NCBI GenBank assembly: GCA_027488335.1
Contig: JAIYBU010000085.1
Span: 1-64,000, forward strand
Reading direction: 5' to 3'
DNA from: Cytophagaceae bacterium
GTDB lineage: Bacteria; Bacteroidota; Bacteroidia; Cytophagales; Spirosomataceae
DNA length: 64,000 nt
Shown here: in pieces, positions 51,701 to 61,511 of the stretch
How positions within the stretch are numbered: the first letter of the stretch is position 1
How the letters are laid out: each line of letters opens with the position of its first letter
The notes under the pieces: generated by a model
What the model was told of the DNA's origin: nothing
Database searches by the model: none
Seen by the model: the letters and a program-made list of their open reading frames with translations, nothing else
Program-made: the position numbers and the translations under genes

Positions 51701-52079
51701 GAAGTAAAGAATTATCCTTATCAGAAAGCTGAGATAATTGAAGAGTATTGAGCAGCCTATCTCCTATTTCTGGGAAAAACTTGCCAATTTCATTCGCAGC
51801 TTTTTCGTAAGTAAGTGGCTCGTTGAAATGAAAGAGATAAAGTAATGGCTTAACTACCCATGCAAAAAGTGAGTAAATAACCATTCCGAGAAAACTAAAA
51901 AACAAGATTGCTCGAATGGTTGAGTTAAAACGACCGAAATATTCGACTGTATTAACTAATAAGAAGGCAGAGAATATCAAAGCCAAAGTAAATAAAGAAC
52001 CTTTGATAAGCAGGTTTTTATAATACTTTCTTTTGTAATCGTCTATTTTTTCAAAAATAGTTTTTACAGATGTTGACAT
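48753..52079 (-). CDS. DUF4175-like membrane protein with long charged coiled-coil region
   Basis: 1108 aa; two N-terminal TM segments, one near residue 160, then long K/E/Q heptad-rich segment. Confidence 0.75.
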   Translation of the reverse strand: MSTSVKTIFEKIDDYKRKYYKNLLIKGSLFTLALIFSAFLLVNTVEYFGRFNSTIRAILFFSFLGMVIYSLFAWVVKPLLYLFHFNEPLTYEKAANEIGKFFPEIGDRLLNTLQLSQLSDKDNSLLQASIAQKANELRFVKFADAIKIDENKKYLKYAIPPLLLILLIAAVSPKFFKNSTERIVYFQKDFAEEAPFKFKITNEELKAVKNEDFNLNLTLIGNAIPEAVYLVANDRKFKMNSVDNKNYTFTFSKVQNPVDFHFLASGFKSNEFELELISRPNLLSFDVALNYPSYLNKSNESFDNVGNLVVPEGTTVEWNFRAANTDSLYLIFENEPKHLSKDGFGDNFSFVRRLKNSSSYKIQLKNEFSANRENIDFYINVIPDKYPQIQLEQIRDTTLFNYIVLGGNINDDYGLAQFKLFYRPVRDVAQNQAPAFTSVDVAFNKTQISQSFYYQFPLNDLKLNPGEKVEYFLQLWDNDGVNGSKSTKTPVLTFSLPSAKNYDAEVEKATEKTENMLEKLNEKSKKLKNDLNNLENKLKSKKDLDFQEKKQLEELLKKRDELMAEMKAMQEQFEKMQEKTNRFQQQSPELQKKMDQLKKLMEEIMNDETNKMYEELKKMMEKGLDEKTVEQLEKLKNQERNMDKDIDRTLKLFKQLQMQQKVEKTANELEKLAEKQDKLGDESQKNEKEQNQQQKDTKNEELKKEQEKLSKEFEDKKEQIKDIEKLSKEIKKEFDEQKEEQEEVSEEQENSEEQLDQKQSGAASKSQKKAASKMKKMAQKMKESMQSQEMKEMDEDMDALRAILENLVKLSFDQEKIMKDFRNMNVADPRFVKLSQDQLKIQDDAKMIEDSLYSLAKRVLQIKSFVTKEVTSMRNSMDESVKFIKERKLNVASAKQQFSMTSINNLALMLSDTFSQMQQMMANAMPGSGSKGKKGKAPTPSSMGEKQEQLNKSMEQLSKSGKSGRGLSEEAAKLAQEQAELRKRIQQMQDELKGTDTGKKLGNELKELEKKMDENETDLVNKRINSDLIKRSRDIQTRLLEAEKAIQQQEEDPTRQSKAAQQFNRQSPPSMDKFLQEKQKQVELIRTVPPNYTPFYKKQTDNYFRKIK

Positions 52080-52103
52080 GATGGTATAAGGTTTAATAAA
52101 TTT

Positions 52104-52865
52104 TTAAAGCAAGTTTAATTCTATTGGACAATGGTCAGACATCAACTGGTCAGGGTGAATAGCGGCACTTGCTAAACGATTTTTAAGGCTTTCGGTAGCA
52201 AAATGATAATCAATACGCCAACCTAAGTTTTTTTGCTTCGCTCCTGCCCTATATGACCACCAAGTATAATGATGTGGCTCTTGATTGAAATGTCTAAAAG
52301 TATCAACGTAACCAGTATCAAGAAATTTGCCAACCCATGTACGTTCCTCGGGTAAGAAGCCCGATGAATTTGCATTACCCTTAGGATTGTGGATATCAAT
52401 CTCCCGATGACAGATATTTACATCACCGCTGATAATTAAATTAGGCAACTCTTTTTGCAGTTCTTGAACATAAACAAGGAAATCATCTAAGAAAGTCATC
52501 TTTAAACCTTGGCGTTCATCGCCTGACGAACCCGATGGAAAATACATATTCAGGATAGAAAATGTATCGAAATCAGCCCTTAAGATTCTGCCTTCAGCAT
52601 CAAAAAGAGAATTACCAATTCCGTATTGCACATTATTGGGTTTTGTTTTAGATAAGATAGCAACGCCGCTATAGCCTCGTTTTTGAGCAGGATACCAATA
52701 ACAATGATAACCAAGTTCTTCAAAAAGTGGACTTACTAACTCTGTTTCAGAAAGTTTAATTTCTTGTAAACACAAAATATCGGGGTTGCTGGTTTTTAAC
52801 CAATTAATTAAACCTTTATTAATTGCCGAACGAATACCGTTTACGTTATATGAAATGATTTTCAC
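52104..52865 (-). CDS. xth: Exodeoxyribonuclease III
   Basis: 253 aa; MKIISYNVNGIRSAINKG, LCLQEIKLSE, SGDVNICHREIDIHNPKGNANSSGFLPEER, RIDYHFA, SDHCPIELNL. Confidence 0.93.
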   Translation of the reverse strand: MKIISYNVNGIRSAINKGLINWLKTSNPDILCLQEIKLSETELVSPLFEELGYHCYWYPAQKRGYSGVAILSKTKPNNVQYGIGNSLFDAEGRILRADFDTFSILNMYFPSGSSGDERQGLKMTFLDDFLVYVQELQKELPNLIISGDVNICHREIDIHNPKGNANSSGFLPEERTWVGKFLDTGYVDTFRHFNQEPHHYTWWSYRAGAKQKNLGWRIDYHFATESLKNRLASAAIHPDQLMSDHCPIELNLL

Positions 52866-52895
52866 TTTTTAGATATATAATAGTTATAATGCCTT

Positions 52896-53255
52896 TTAAA
52901 TATGAAGTCCAACCTCTTTTCTGAAATACTCAATTACGAAATGTTTGAGTAATTTTTCTTGTGAAAGCATATCAAAATGTGGTAGTGGTGTAATTAATTT
53001 CCAGTGTGGCCAGCCTTCTTCATCTCTACCTTCGAGTTCATAATAGCCACCGAAGCTTAAAACCTTGCAAATAGCAATGTGCATAAGGTCTTGTTTTTGT
53101 TCTTTTGTAAAAACTTTTTTACCTTGTCCAAGTTCTTGGACACCAATAAGAAATAAAACCCCATTAAGGTCGGTTGGTTTTTTGCCGAGGTTATTTTTTA
53201 GGAAACTTTGTAATGTTTGCCAATTTTCTTTTAAAATGTTGTCTTCTTGTGTCAT
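52896..53255 (-). CDS. Conserved hypothetical protein
   Basis: ORF with start probably MTQEDNILKENWQTLQSFLKNNLGKKPTDLNGVLFLIGVQELG; no family recognised. Confidence 0.6.
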   Translation of the reverse strand: MTQEDNILKENWQTLQSFLKNNLGKKPTDLNGVLFLIGVQELGQGKKVFTKEQKQDLMHIAICKVLSFGGYYELEGRDEEGWPHWKLITPLPHFDMLSQEKLLKHFVIEYFRKEVGLHI

Positions 53256-53291
53256 AATATAAGATTTTATACACAAACTTAAACAAACACT

Positions 53292-53978
53292 ATGAAATGG
53301 TTTAAGCATTTTTTAGATATAATCTATCCACGAAGCTGTGAAGCTTGTGGAGAGGCTCTTTTGAGTGGAGAAAATCTGATTTGTATGAATTGTATGATTG
53401 ATTTGCCAAGAACTAATTCACACATTCAAAGACTGGATGTGGTTTCCAATAGGTTTTGGGGTAAAATTCCTGTGACTGATACCATTACCTTTATGAAGTT
53501 TTCAAAGAAAGGAAAAGTTCAGAAACTGCTGCATGAACTTAAATATAGAAATAAACCAGAGGTTGGAAAGTATTTGGGTAGAATCTACGGTGTTGATTTG
53601 AAAGCAGCTAATTTTGACAAAAAGATTGACTTAATAATAGGAGTGCCATTACATCCAACAAAATTAGTTCAAAGGGGTTATAACCAAGCTGATTGCATTG
53701 CAGAGGGGCTTTCTGAGGCCTTAAATGTGCCTTATGAGACTAATATAGTGAAAAGGCTTACACATACCTCAACACAAACAAAAAAGAGCCGTATAGAGCG
53801 TTTTCAGAATGTTGAAAATATATTTGAAGTAGTTAATAATGAAAGAGTTAAAAATAAAAGAATAGCTATTGTGGATGACGTGTTGACAACTGGTTCAACT
53901 ATCGAATCGTTGGGTATAACGCTTTTAAATGCTGAGGTAAAAGAGATTTCGGTGATAACAATTGCGGCAGCATGCTAA
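53292..53978 (+). CDS. comF: ComF family phosphoribosyltransferase-like protein
   Basis: 228 aa; N-terminal CEACGEALL...CMNC zinc finger, VPLHPTKLVQRGYNQADCIAEGLS, IAIVDDVLTTGSTIES PRPP motif. Confidence 0.9.
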   Translation: MKWFKHFLDIIYPRSCEACGEALLSGENLICMNCMIDLPRTNSHIQRLDVVSNRFWGKIPVTDTITFMKFSKKGKVQKLLHELKYRNKPEVGKYLGRIYGVDLKAANFDKKIDLIIGVPLHPTKLVQRGYNQADCIAEGLSEALNVPYETNIVKRLTHTSTQTKKSRIERFQNVENIFEVVNNERVKNKRIAIVDDVLTTGSTIESLGITLLNAEVKEISVITIAAAC

Positions 53979-53981
53979 AAC

Positions 53982-54010
53982 AAAAATCCCCTCTTTTGGG
54001 AGGGGATTTT
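53982..54010. terminator. Bidirectional terminator between comF and gldJ-like gene
   Basis: aaaaatcccctc-ttttgg-gaggggatttt. Confidence 0.8.
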
Positions 54011-54031
54011 ACTGATAATCAGTGTTTTTAA

Positions 54032-55321
54032 TTAGAGTTTACGTTTGCCTTTTGGGCCGATTGCAATCATTGCACAGCGGAAACCAATAGTTGCAGTAGA
54101 AGAATCTTGGTCGAGAGCACGGCGAGTTCCTGGTGATAACCAATAAGCTACATCATTCCACGAACCACCTTTATACACTCTTAAATTATTATCTACTAAA
54201 GAGTTAAAGTTTTTCTTATCGTACATACTCGCTTCATCCAAGAACTCATTACGACGAATAGGATTTAAATCATTTACATCTTGGAAAGAGTTTGGACGAT
54301 AAAGGTCATAAACCCATTCATTTACATTACCTGCCATTTGATATAAACCAAAGTCATTCGGAGGGAATTCATAAACTTCTACAGTAATTGTTCCTTTATC
54401 ATTTTGGTGTCCTGCAATACCCGCATAGTCACCACGTCCACGTTTGAAATTAGCAAGCATTGTTCCTTTCGTTTTTCCTTTGCTTTTACGCATTGATGAA
54501 CCGTCCCAAGGATAAATACGTTGGTTTGATTGGTTTTCATCCATATACTGAGTTCCAATCAAAGCTTTTGCTGCATATTCCCACTCTGCTTCTGTTGGGA
54601 GACGATAAGCTGGTAAAACGTTGCCTGATTCAATTGCTAAACGACCTCCAACTTTAACTGATGGAGCTTCTGGTGCTGCTGCTCTTTTCTTAGATTTTTT
54701 ACCAAAGCCACCACTTTTAGATTTTTTAGCTTTATCGCCAAAGCGAGCGGCCATTTCTCCATTTACTGCTTCAGTTCTCCATTTACAATAATCAGAAGCT
54801 TGTACCCAAGAAACACCCACTACAGGGTACATACGGAAGCCTGGATAACGAAGGTATTGCTCAGTAAATTGGTCGTTAAAAGATAATTTACTTAACCAAA
54901 CAGTTGTATCTGGTAAAGCTGTATCGTAGAATTCTTGTGAAGAGTCTTTTTGAATGGCATGTAAATATTCTAACCAGTGAAGATTCGTAATTTCTGTTTC
55001 ATCCATATAGAAAGACGAAACAGTCACAGTTCTTTCAAGATTATCACGAGAGAAAGTTACATCCTCTTCAACAGTTCCCATCGTAAAACGTCCACCCTCA
55101 ATAAACACAAGGTTTGGTCCTGCTGGTTGGCCTTTGAAGTCTTTAACTTGTAAACCCTCAGGCTCTTTTCCTTTCTTACTTTTCTTGTTGTAGGCAATAC
55201 CAGTAGCCGTACTTTTGCGGCCAGGATTGATACTTGAAGCTTTCTTTTTGCTCGAACAACCACTTAGAATTAGCACAAAAGCTAATGCAACCGCAGTCGA
55301 ACTAAAAAGTAGTTTTTTCAT
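54032..55321 (-). CDS. gldJ: Gliding motility lipoprotein GldJ-like (SUMF1/FGE-fold)
   Basis: 429 aa; lipobox LILSGCSSKKK, GPNLVFIEGGRFTMGTVEEDV...VSSFYMDETEITNLHWLEYL...YPVVGVSWVQASDYCKWRTEAVN, C-terminal GGSWNDVAYWLSPGTRRALDQDSSTATIGFRCAM. Confidence 0.75.
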   Translation of the reverse strand: MKKLLFSSTAVALAFVLILSGCSSKKKASSINPGRKSTATGIAYNKKSKKGKEPEGLQVKDFKGQPAGPNLVFIEGGRFTMGTVEEDVTFSRDNLERTVTVSSFYMDETEITNLHWLEYLHAIQKDSSQEFYDTALPDTTVWLSKLSFNDQFTEQYLRYPGFRMYPVVGVSWVQASDYCKWRTEAVNGEMAARFGDKAKKSKSGGFGKKSKKRAAAPEAPSVKVGGRLAIESGNVLPAYRLPTEAEWEYAAKALIGTQYMDENQSNQRIYPWDGSSMRKSKGKTKGTMLANFKRGRGDYAGIAGHQNDKGTITVEVYEFPPNDFGLYQMAGNVNEWVYDLYRPNSFQDVNDLNPIRRNEFLDEASMYDKKNFNSLVDNNLRVYKGGSWNDVAYWLSPGTRRALDQDSSTATIGFRCAMIAIGPKGKRKL

Positions 55322-55425
55322 TTTCGGAATGATTTTTGTTAATTAAATTCGTTTTGCAAAAATAGGTAATTCAATATATATTTCAGTAGAAATCTGAAAA
55401 TCAATTACTTGAGAAACAGGATAAA

Positions 55426-58400
55426 TTAAATAATACCGCTTAATAATTTATCTAAAACATCAATAGATTGTACTTTTTCGACTGTAAGTAGCAGTTTAGA
55501 CTTAATTTCTTTAAGTGAGCAATGTTTTGGATTATTTTTAATGTAATCAAGAATTTTGCCAAACTTATCGGTCTGAAAATATTCTATACGCTCTTGTGAA
55601 ACGAAGTATCCTTTTAGTATATTGTTTTTTAAAGTCAATTTTTCAAATCCAATCTGCTCAGCTTTCCATCTTATTCGGGCAATTTTGAATAGATTTTCAA
55701 CTTCTTCGGGCATGGAACCGAATCGGTCAACCATTGATTTTTGGAATTCTTGCAGTTCGTCTTCTCTTTCAATATTATCTAATTGATTATAAAGCGAAAG
55801 TCTTTCTGAAATATTACTTACATAAGTTTCGGGAATAATGATTTGTAAGTCGGTTTCGATTTGGCAATCTGGAAGTCTTAAATCAATAGCCGAAGATAAA
55901 TCTTTTGTGAAGAGGTCTTTAAATTCGTTTTCTTTTAGTTCTTGAACTGCCTCATCTAAAATTTTATGATAAGTTTCGTAGCCTAAATCATTGATGAATC
56001 CACTTTGTTCAGCTCCTAAGAGATTTCCTGCTCCACGAATATCTAAATCTCGCATTGATACTTTGAAACCATCACCCAAATCTGAAAATTCTTCAAGCGT
56101 TTGCAGACGCTTACGTGCATCTTTTGAAAGCAGCGAAACTGGTGGAGTTAGTAAATAACAAAACGCTTTTCGGTTGGAACGCCCTACCCTACCACGCATT
56201 TGGTGAAGGTCAGACATACCAATGTTTTGTGCTTGATTAATAATAATGGTATTGGCATTAGAAATGTCAAGGCCTGATTCAATGATATTGGTCGAAACCA
56301 AAATATCGTATTCGCCTTCGATAAATTTCATCATTACTTTCTCCAGCTTATCACCGTCCATTTGTCCGTGAGCGATTCCAATTTTAGCATCAGGCACAAG
56401 TCGGAAAATAATATTGGCAATTGACTCAATATCGTTCACGCGGTTGTGAACGAAGAAAACTTGTCCACCTCGTTTCAGTTCGTAGCTGATAGCATCTCTG
56501 ATAAGTTCTTCTTTGAAAACATGTACCTCGGTCGTAACAGGTTGGCGGTTAGGTGGAGGTGTAGAAATAATAGACAAGTCTCTTGCACCCAGTAAAGAAA
56601 AATGTAATGTTCTCGGAATCGGAGTTGCCGTCAATGTCAATACATCCACATTGTGCTTTATTTCTTTCAAACGGTCTTTGGCTTTTACTCCAAACTTTTG
56701 TTCTTCGTCAATAATAAGTAAACCGAGGTCTTTAAACGCTATATCTTTATTAAGAATGCGGTGTGTACCTACAAGAATATCAGTTTTACCTTCTTTTATA
56801 TTTTTTAATGTTTGAGAAATTTCTTTGGCTGTTCGGAAGCGGCTAATTTCTTCGACATTGACAGGCAATTTAGAAAGACGTTCGGCAAATGTTTTGTGGT
56901 GTTGCATGGCCAAAATAGTAGTTGGTACTAAGACCGCTACTTGCTTGCTATCGGCCACCGCTTTGAAGGCCGCACGAATAGCAACTTCGGTTTTTCCAAA
57001 ACCAACATCTCCACAAACCAGCCTATCCATTGGATACGGTTTTTCCATATCATCTTTCACATCGCTTGTTGCTTTTGCTTGGTCGGGGGTATCTTCATAA
57101 AGAAATGAAGATTCTAACTCAGCTTGCATGAAACCATCTTTTGAAAACTGAAAACCTGGAGCGAGGCGACGCTTGGCGTAAAGAGCAATCAACTCTTTGG
57201 CAATGTCTTTTACCTGTCGTTTTACCTTTGATTTTTTGTTTTCCCACTCGCCCGAGCCGAGTTTACTCATGGTTGGTGGGGCTCCTTCTTTACCAGAATA
57301 TTTCGCAATTTTATGTAAAGAGTGTATATTTACGAGCAGAATATCATTGTCACGATAAATCAATCTCACAGCTTCTTGTTCTTTATCGCCAACCATAATC
57401 TTTTCTAAACCAACAAATCGGCCGATTCCATAATCTATGTGCGTAACGAAATCGCCCGTTTGTAGCGACCTTAATTCTTTTAAAGTTAAGGCCTTTGATT
57501 TACTAAATTTATCACGGACTTTGAATCGATGATAGCGGTCAAAAATTTGATGGTCGGTATAACAAGCCACTTTTGTGAGTTCATCAATAAAACCCGCACG
57601 AAGCGAAATTTCTAAGGCTTGAAACTTGGTTTGCGGGTCAATTTCATCAAAAATAGATTCAAGTCGATTGAGTTGCTTAAGAGAATCGGATGTAATAAGG
57701 GTTGAAATCCCATTTAATTGATTATCCTTGACATTATCAATAAGCCTCTTGAAGTCTTTATTAAATGAAGGTTGGCTCTTTGATGGGAAAACCATTTTCT
57801 CTGCATCTTTGAAATAAGACTTCGTGCCGAATTCGATTATATCAAACTTTTTTAGTTCGTTTAAGTAAGTTCGGCGAGTCTCAAATAGCTCTTCGGGTTT
57901 CAAAACTATTTTTATTCCACCACTTTGTTCAAGTATTTTATGGAATTGTTGTTCAACATTATTGAAGCAATCTTCCATACATTCTAAAGAATATTCGGCG
58001 TCTTTTATCCATATAGTGCTTTTATTCCGAATAAAATTAAAGAAAGATTCTCTTGTTTCTTGAATCAATTTACTATGCACATCAGGAATGACATTGATTT
58101 GATTGACCGATTGAAGTGATAGTTGAGACTCAGGATTGAAGAGTCGGAGGCTATCAATTTCATCGCCAAAGAGTTCGATTCGACAAGGAAATTCAGAAGC
58201 ATAAGAAAAAATATCCACGATACCCCCACGAACAGAAAACTGCCCAGGCTCATAAACAAAATCAGTTTTCTCGAAATCATAAGAAACCAATAACTCTGAA
58301 ATAAAACTTACATCAAGCTTCTCTCCTATTTTGATTTGAAGTGTATTGGCAATTAATGATTTCTTGTTAATTACCTTTTCAGAGAGTGCTTCGGGGTAAG

Positions 58401-58764
58401 TAACAATCAAAAGATTAGTTTTATCATTATTGAGCTGATTCAAAACCTCCGAACGTTGCAGCACATTCGCATTATCAATTTCTTCATACAAATAAGGCTT
58501 TTTGTATGACATTGGAAAAAGAAATACATTGTCTTCACCCAGCAAGTTTTGCAAGTCATTATAAAAATAGGCGGCATCTTCTTTATCGCTTAGAATAAAG
58601 ACATTATGTTGCGGGTTTACCTTATAATTGACCGAAGCTATGATAGCGTCTAAACTTCCTGATAGTCCTTTGATATAAACATTCTTTTTTGATTTTATTT
58701 CTTCAAGAAGGTTCTTTATAAAACTATCTTCTTCGTAAATTTTTAATAATTCGTGTGCCTTCAC
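55426..58764 (-). CDS. mfd: Transcription-repair coupling factor
   Basis: GTG start VKAHELLKIYEED probable (ORF runs to 58833); LVCGDVGFGKTEVAIRAAFKA, DEEQKFGV, TATPIPRTLHFSLLGARDLSII, QMRGRVGRSNRKAFCYLL. Confidence 0.95.
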   Translation of the reverse strand: MKAHELLKIYEEDSFIKNLLEEIKSKKNVYIKGLSGSLDAIIASVNYKVNPQHNVFILSDKEDAAYFYNDLQNLLGEDNVFLFPMSYKKPYLYEEIDNANVLQRSEVLNQLNNDKTNLLIVTYPEALSEKVINKKSLIANTLQIKIGEKLDVSFISELLVSYDFEKTDFVYEPGQFSVRGGIVDIFSYASEFPCRIELFGDEIDSLRLFNPESQLSLQSVNQINVIPDVHSKLIQETRESFFNFIRNKSTIWIKDAEYSLECMEDCFNNVEQQFHKILEQSGGIKIVLKPEELFETRRTYLNELKKFDIIEFGTKSYFKDAEKMVFPSKSQPSFNKDFKRLIDNVKDNQLNGISTLITSDSLKQLNRLESIFDEIDPQTKFQALEISLRAGFIDELTKVACYTDHQIFDRYHRFKVRDKFSKSKALTLKELRSLQTGDFVTHIDYGIGRFVGLEKIMVGDKEQEAVRLIYRDNDILLVNIHSLHKIAKYSGKEGAPPTMSKLGSGEWENKKSKVKRQVKDIAKELIALYAKRRLAPGFQFSKDGFMQAELESSFLYEDTPDQAKATSDVKDDMEKPYPMDRLVCGDVGFGKTEVAIRAAFKAVADSKQVAVLVPTTILAMQHHKTFAERLSKLPVNVEEISRFRTAKEISQTLKNIKEGKTDILVGTHRILNKDIAFKDLGLLIIDEEQKFGVKAKDRLKEIKHNVDVLTLTATPIPRTLHFSLLGARDLSIISTPPPNRQPVTTEVHVFKEELIRDAISYELKRGGQVFFVHNRVNDIESIANIIFRLVPDAKIGIAHGQMDGDKLEKVMMKFIEGEYDILVSTNIIESGLDISNANTIIINQAQNIGMSDLHQMRGRVGRSNRKAFCYLLTPPVSLLSKDARKRLQTLEEFSDLGDGFKVSMRDLDIRGAGNLLGAEQSGFINDLGYETYHKILDEAVQELKENEFKDLFTKDLSSAIDLRLPDCQIETDLQIIIPETYVSNISERLSLYNQLDNIEREDELQEFQKSMVDRFGSMPEEVENLFKIARIRWKAEQIGFEKLTLKNNILKGYFVSQERIEYFQTDKFGKILDYIKNNPKHCSLKEIKSKLLLTVEKVQSIDVLDKLLSGII

Positions 58765-58791
58765 AATAAATGTTCTTTTATAAATACAAAA

Positions 58792-58817
58792 GGGACGCAG
58801 ATATAATTCTGCGTCCT
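58792..58817 (-). terminator. Rho-independent terminator between ppk2 and mfd
   Basis: minus strand ggacgcag-aattatat-ctgcgtccctttt. Confidence 0.6.
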
Positions 58818-59005
58818 GATAAATATGATACAAAGGTAAAAAAGCCCTTTAAGTTATGATTAAATACCGTCAAATCTTTTGTTAAGATGATGTTTTATTG
58901 TTTATTCTATAAAACGATTAAATTATATAGTATTAGTGTTTTTTTGTAAAAATGGTGCCGTTTAATAATATCGCTATTTTTTTTTTTTTTTTTTTTATTG
59001 CGAAA

Positions 59006-59896
59006 TTAATTTTTGTCTTGCAAACGGATTTTATGAATCAAACCTTTCAAGGCTTCTTGCCGTGCAGCATCTGATTTTGGGAAATCAATATCCAACGATT
59101 TTAGCTTTTCAGCAAGCACACTGGCCACAATCAACCGCATATTTTTCTTATCATCTGCTGGAATGATATACCACGGACATTGCTCGGTCGAAGTGGCATT
59201 TATGGCATCTTCGTAAGCTGCCTGGTAATCATCCCAAAATTCTCTTTCTTTTACATCTTGCTCTTCAAACTTCCAATTTTTGGTTGGGTCTTCAATACGT
59301 TCGATGAGGCGTTCTGATTGCTCTTTTTTTGAAACATTCAGAAAAAACTTTACAACTTGAATGCCATTGCGAGTAAGATATTTTTCCAAGTTTGAAATAT
59401 CTTCGTAGCGGTTTTCCCAAACTGTATTCAAATTGTCCGATGTCTCCGCAGGAAGCCTTTGGGTATTCAAAAGAATTTCTGGATGAACTTTCACGACCAA
59501 AACTTCTTCATAATAAGAACGATTGAAAACCGTAATTGTTCCACGTTCGGGAAGTTGCATGTTTGTTCGCCACAAAAAATCGTGGTCAAGTTCGGTTTCG
59601 GTTGGACGTTTAAAAGAATAAATTTTGATGCCTTGCGGGTTTACTCCCGAAAATACAGCCTTTAGTGTTCCATCTTTTCCTGCGGCATCCATCGCCTGCA
59701 AAATAACCAACAGACCATATCTATTATGAGCAAACATTTTTTCCTGAAGTTCATCAAGTTCCGTTTGTAGCGATTTCAAAGCGATTTCATATTCTTCTTT
59801 ATCTTCATAAAAATCCTTAACTTTGGTCTCCGATTTCTTAATAGAAAACTTTCCTTTGCCGTTAAATTTAAAGTCGTTAATATCAATTTTTTTCAT
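59006..59896 (-). CDS. Polyphosphate kinase 2 family protein
   Basis: Start probably MKKIDINDFKF (59896); LVILQAMDAAGKDGTLKAVFSGVNPQG, VFNRSYYEEVLVVKVHPE. Confidence 0.9.
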   Translation of the reverse strand: MKKIDINDFKFNGKGKFSIKKSETKVKDFYEDKEEYEIALKSLQTELDELQEKMFAHNRYGLLVILQAMDAAGKDGTLKAVFSGVNPQGIKIYSFKRPTETELDHDFLWRTNMQLPERGTITVFNRSYYEEVLVVKVHPEILLNTQRLPAETSDNLNTVWENRYEDISNLEKYLTRNGIQVVKFFLNVSKKEQSERLIERIEDPTKNWKFEEQDVKEREFWDDYQAAYEDAINATSTEQCPWYIIPADDKKNMRLIVASVLAEKLKSLDIDFPKSDAARQEALKGLIHKIRLQDKN

Positions 59897-59986
59897 TGGA
59901 TTGTAGATTTTGCTATGCAATGTAGCGTGATGGTTTAAAGTTAAATTTGATAGGAAAGAAACATAACCCAAAAGTAAATTGTTAGA

Positions 59987-60643
59987 ATGAAAAATAAAGT
60001 CGCACTGATTGTGTTTCTGCTGATTGGAAATTTGTCCAATGCTCAAATCGTAAAAAACAAAGTTAAGAAAATGAATCAAGAAAATGTAAAAGTAGAAAAT
60101 AAGGCTCTGCCAAGCAATGCTATTGCAACGTTGGCTGCAGGTTGTTTCTGGTGTGTAGAGGCGGTGTTTCAAAAGCTAAAAGGCGTAGAAAAAGTAGAAT
60201 CAGGCTACATGGGTGGCACGCTCAAAGACCCAACTTATAAAGATGTATGTACAGGTCAAACAGGCCATGCTGAAGTTTGTCAGATTACCTATAACCCTAA
60301 CATTATTTCGTTTGAAGAATTGTTGGAGGTATTTTGGAAAACCCACGACCCAACTACGCTCAATCGTCAAGGTGGAGATATTGGCACACAATATCGCTCG
60401 GCAGTATTTTATCATGACGCAAATCAAAAACAAATTGCCGAAAGTATTAAAAATGATTTAGGCCAATCAGGGGCTTATGATGCCCCAATCGTAACGACGT
60501 TCGAACCTGCGAGTGTTTTCTACAAAGCCGAAGATTATCACCAAGATTACTTTAACTTAAATGGTTCTAACCCTTATTGCCAAATGGTGGTAAAACCAAA
60601 AGTTGAGAAGTTCAAAAAAGTATTTAGTGATAGAATAAAATAA
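59987..60643 (+). CDS. msrA: Peptide-methionine (S)-S-oxide reductase, with predicted signal peptide
   Basis: 218 aa; ATLAAGCFWCVEAVFQKLKGVEKVESGYMGG, N-terminal MKNKVALIVFLLIGNLSNAQ. Confidence 0.93.
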   Translation: MKNKVALIVFLLIGNLSNAQIVKNKVKKMNQENVKVENKALPSNAIATLAAGCFWCVEAVFQKLKGVEKVESGYMGGTLKDPTYKDVCTGQTGHAEVCQITYNPNIISFEELLEVFWKTHDPTTLNRQGGDIGTQYRSAVFYHDANQKQIAESIKNDLGQSGAYDAPIVTTFEPASVFYKAEDYHQDYFNLNGSNPYCQMVVKPKVEKFKKVFSDRIK

Positions 60644-61321
60644 TTAATGCTGGTACCAAATAAGCACATCTTTTTTGCTCTTTCGTTGAATATCTGGAAC
60701 GGTCGCATCATCGGCAGGGTAGCCAACAGGAATCAATAAATATGGTCGTTCATTCGATGGGCGTTCTAAAATTTTAGTTAAAAAATCCATTGGGCTTGGT
60801 GTATGTGTAAGTGCAACCAAGCCCAATTTGTGTATAGCTGAAAGTAGAAATCCACATGCAAGCCCGACTGACTCATTGACATAATAATTTTGGTGTTTCT
60901 TCCCTCCTATCTCGAATTCGTACACCCGCTTGAATACAATAATCAAATATGGTGCGATTTCCAAAAAAGGTTTTTGCCAATTGGTGGCAAAAGGTTTTAG
61001 GTCTTCTTTCCATTCTTCCGACATCCTACTTGCGTAGCTTATTCGTTCTTCTTCTTCGGCAGCGATTCTGATTTGCTTTTTCAGTTCGGGTGAAGATACG
61101 ATACAAAAAGTCCATGGTTGTTTGTTTGCCCCCGATGGTGCGGTTGAAGCAGCCATCACCACGTTTTCAATTACTTCGGCTGGAAAAGTTTTATCAGAAA
61201 AAAATCTCAACGAACGACGTTTTTTGAGAGCCAGCAAAATAGTTTCCGATTCAGCTATCAATTCTTCCTCGCTCAAATTTAATTCGTTTTTGTAGCTTAT
61301 ATGCTTATGTTCACATTCCAT
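60644..61321 (-). CDS. Nitroreductase family protein
   Basis: 225 aa; KRRSLRFFSDKTFPAEVIENVVMAASTAPSGANKQPWTFCIV, RPYLLIPVGYPADDATVP. Confidence 0.88.
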   Translation of the reverse strand: MECEHKHISYKNELNLSEEELIAESETILLALKKRRSLRFFSDKTFPAEVIENVVMAASTAPSGANKQPWTFCIVSSPELKKQIRIAAEEEERISYASRMSEEWKEDLKPFATNWQKPFLEIAPYLIIVFKRVYEFEIGGKKHQNYYVNESVGLACGFLLSAIHKLGLVALTHTPSPMDFLTKILERPSNERPYLLIPVGYPADDATVPDIQRKSKKDVLIWYQH

Positions 61322-61511
61322 AAAATACTTTTTTGACCGTTAAGTAAATATTTTTTTAATTTTAATTGTACAGGAAATGCAAAGATAAAATTTTTGTGTT
61401 CATTTGTATTTTATGAAAATAAATGCTGATTATCAATACAATCATTTTGTAAATCAACTTTTATTTTATACCCAAGTAATCATTCTCTTAACAATTAAAC
61501 CATTTGTTCGT

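Noticed and set aside
58792-58817. Hairpin 5' of mfd as a riboswitch or shared element with 48710-48728
   Set aside because: Both share only a GGACGCA core and are each followed by U-rich sequence on the minus strand, so ordinary terminators explain them
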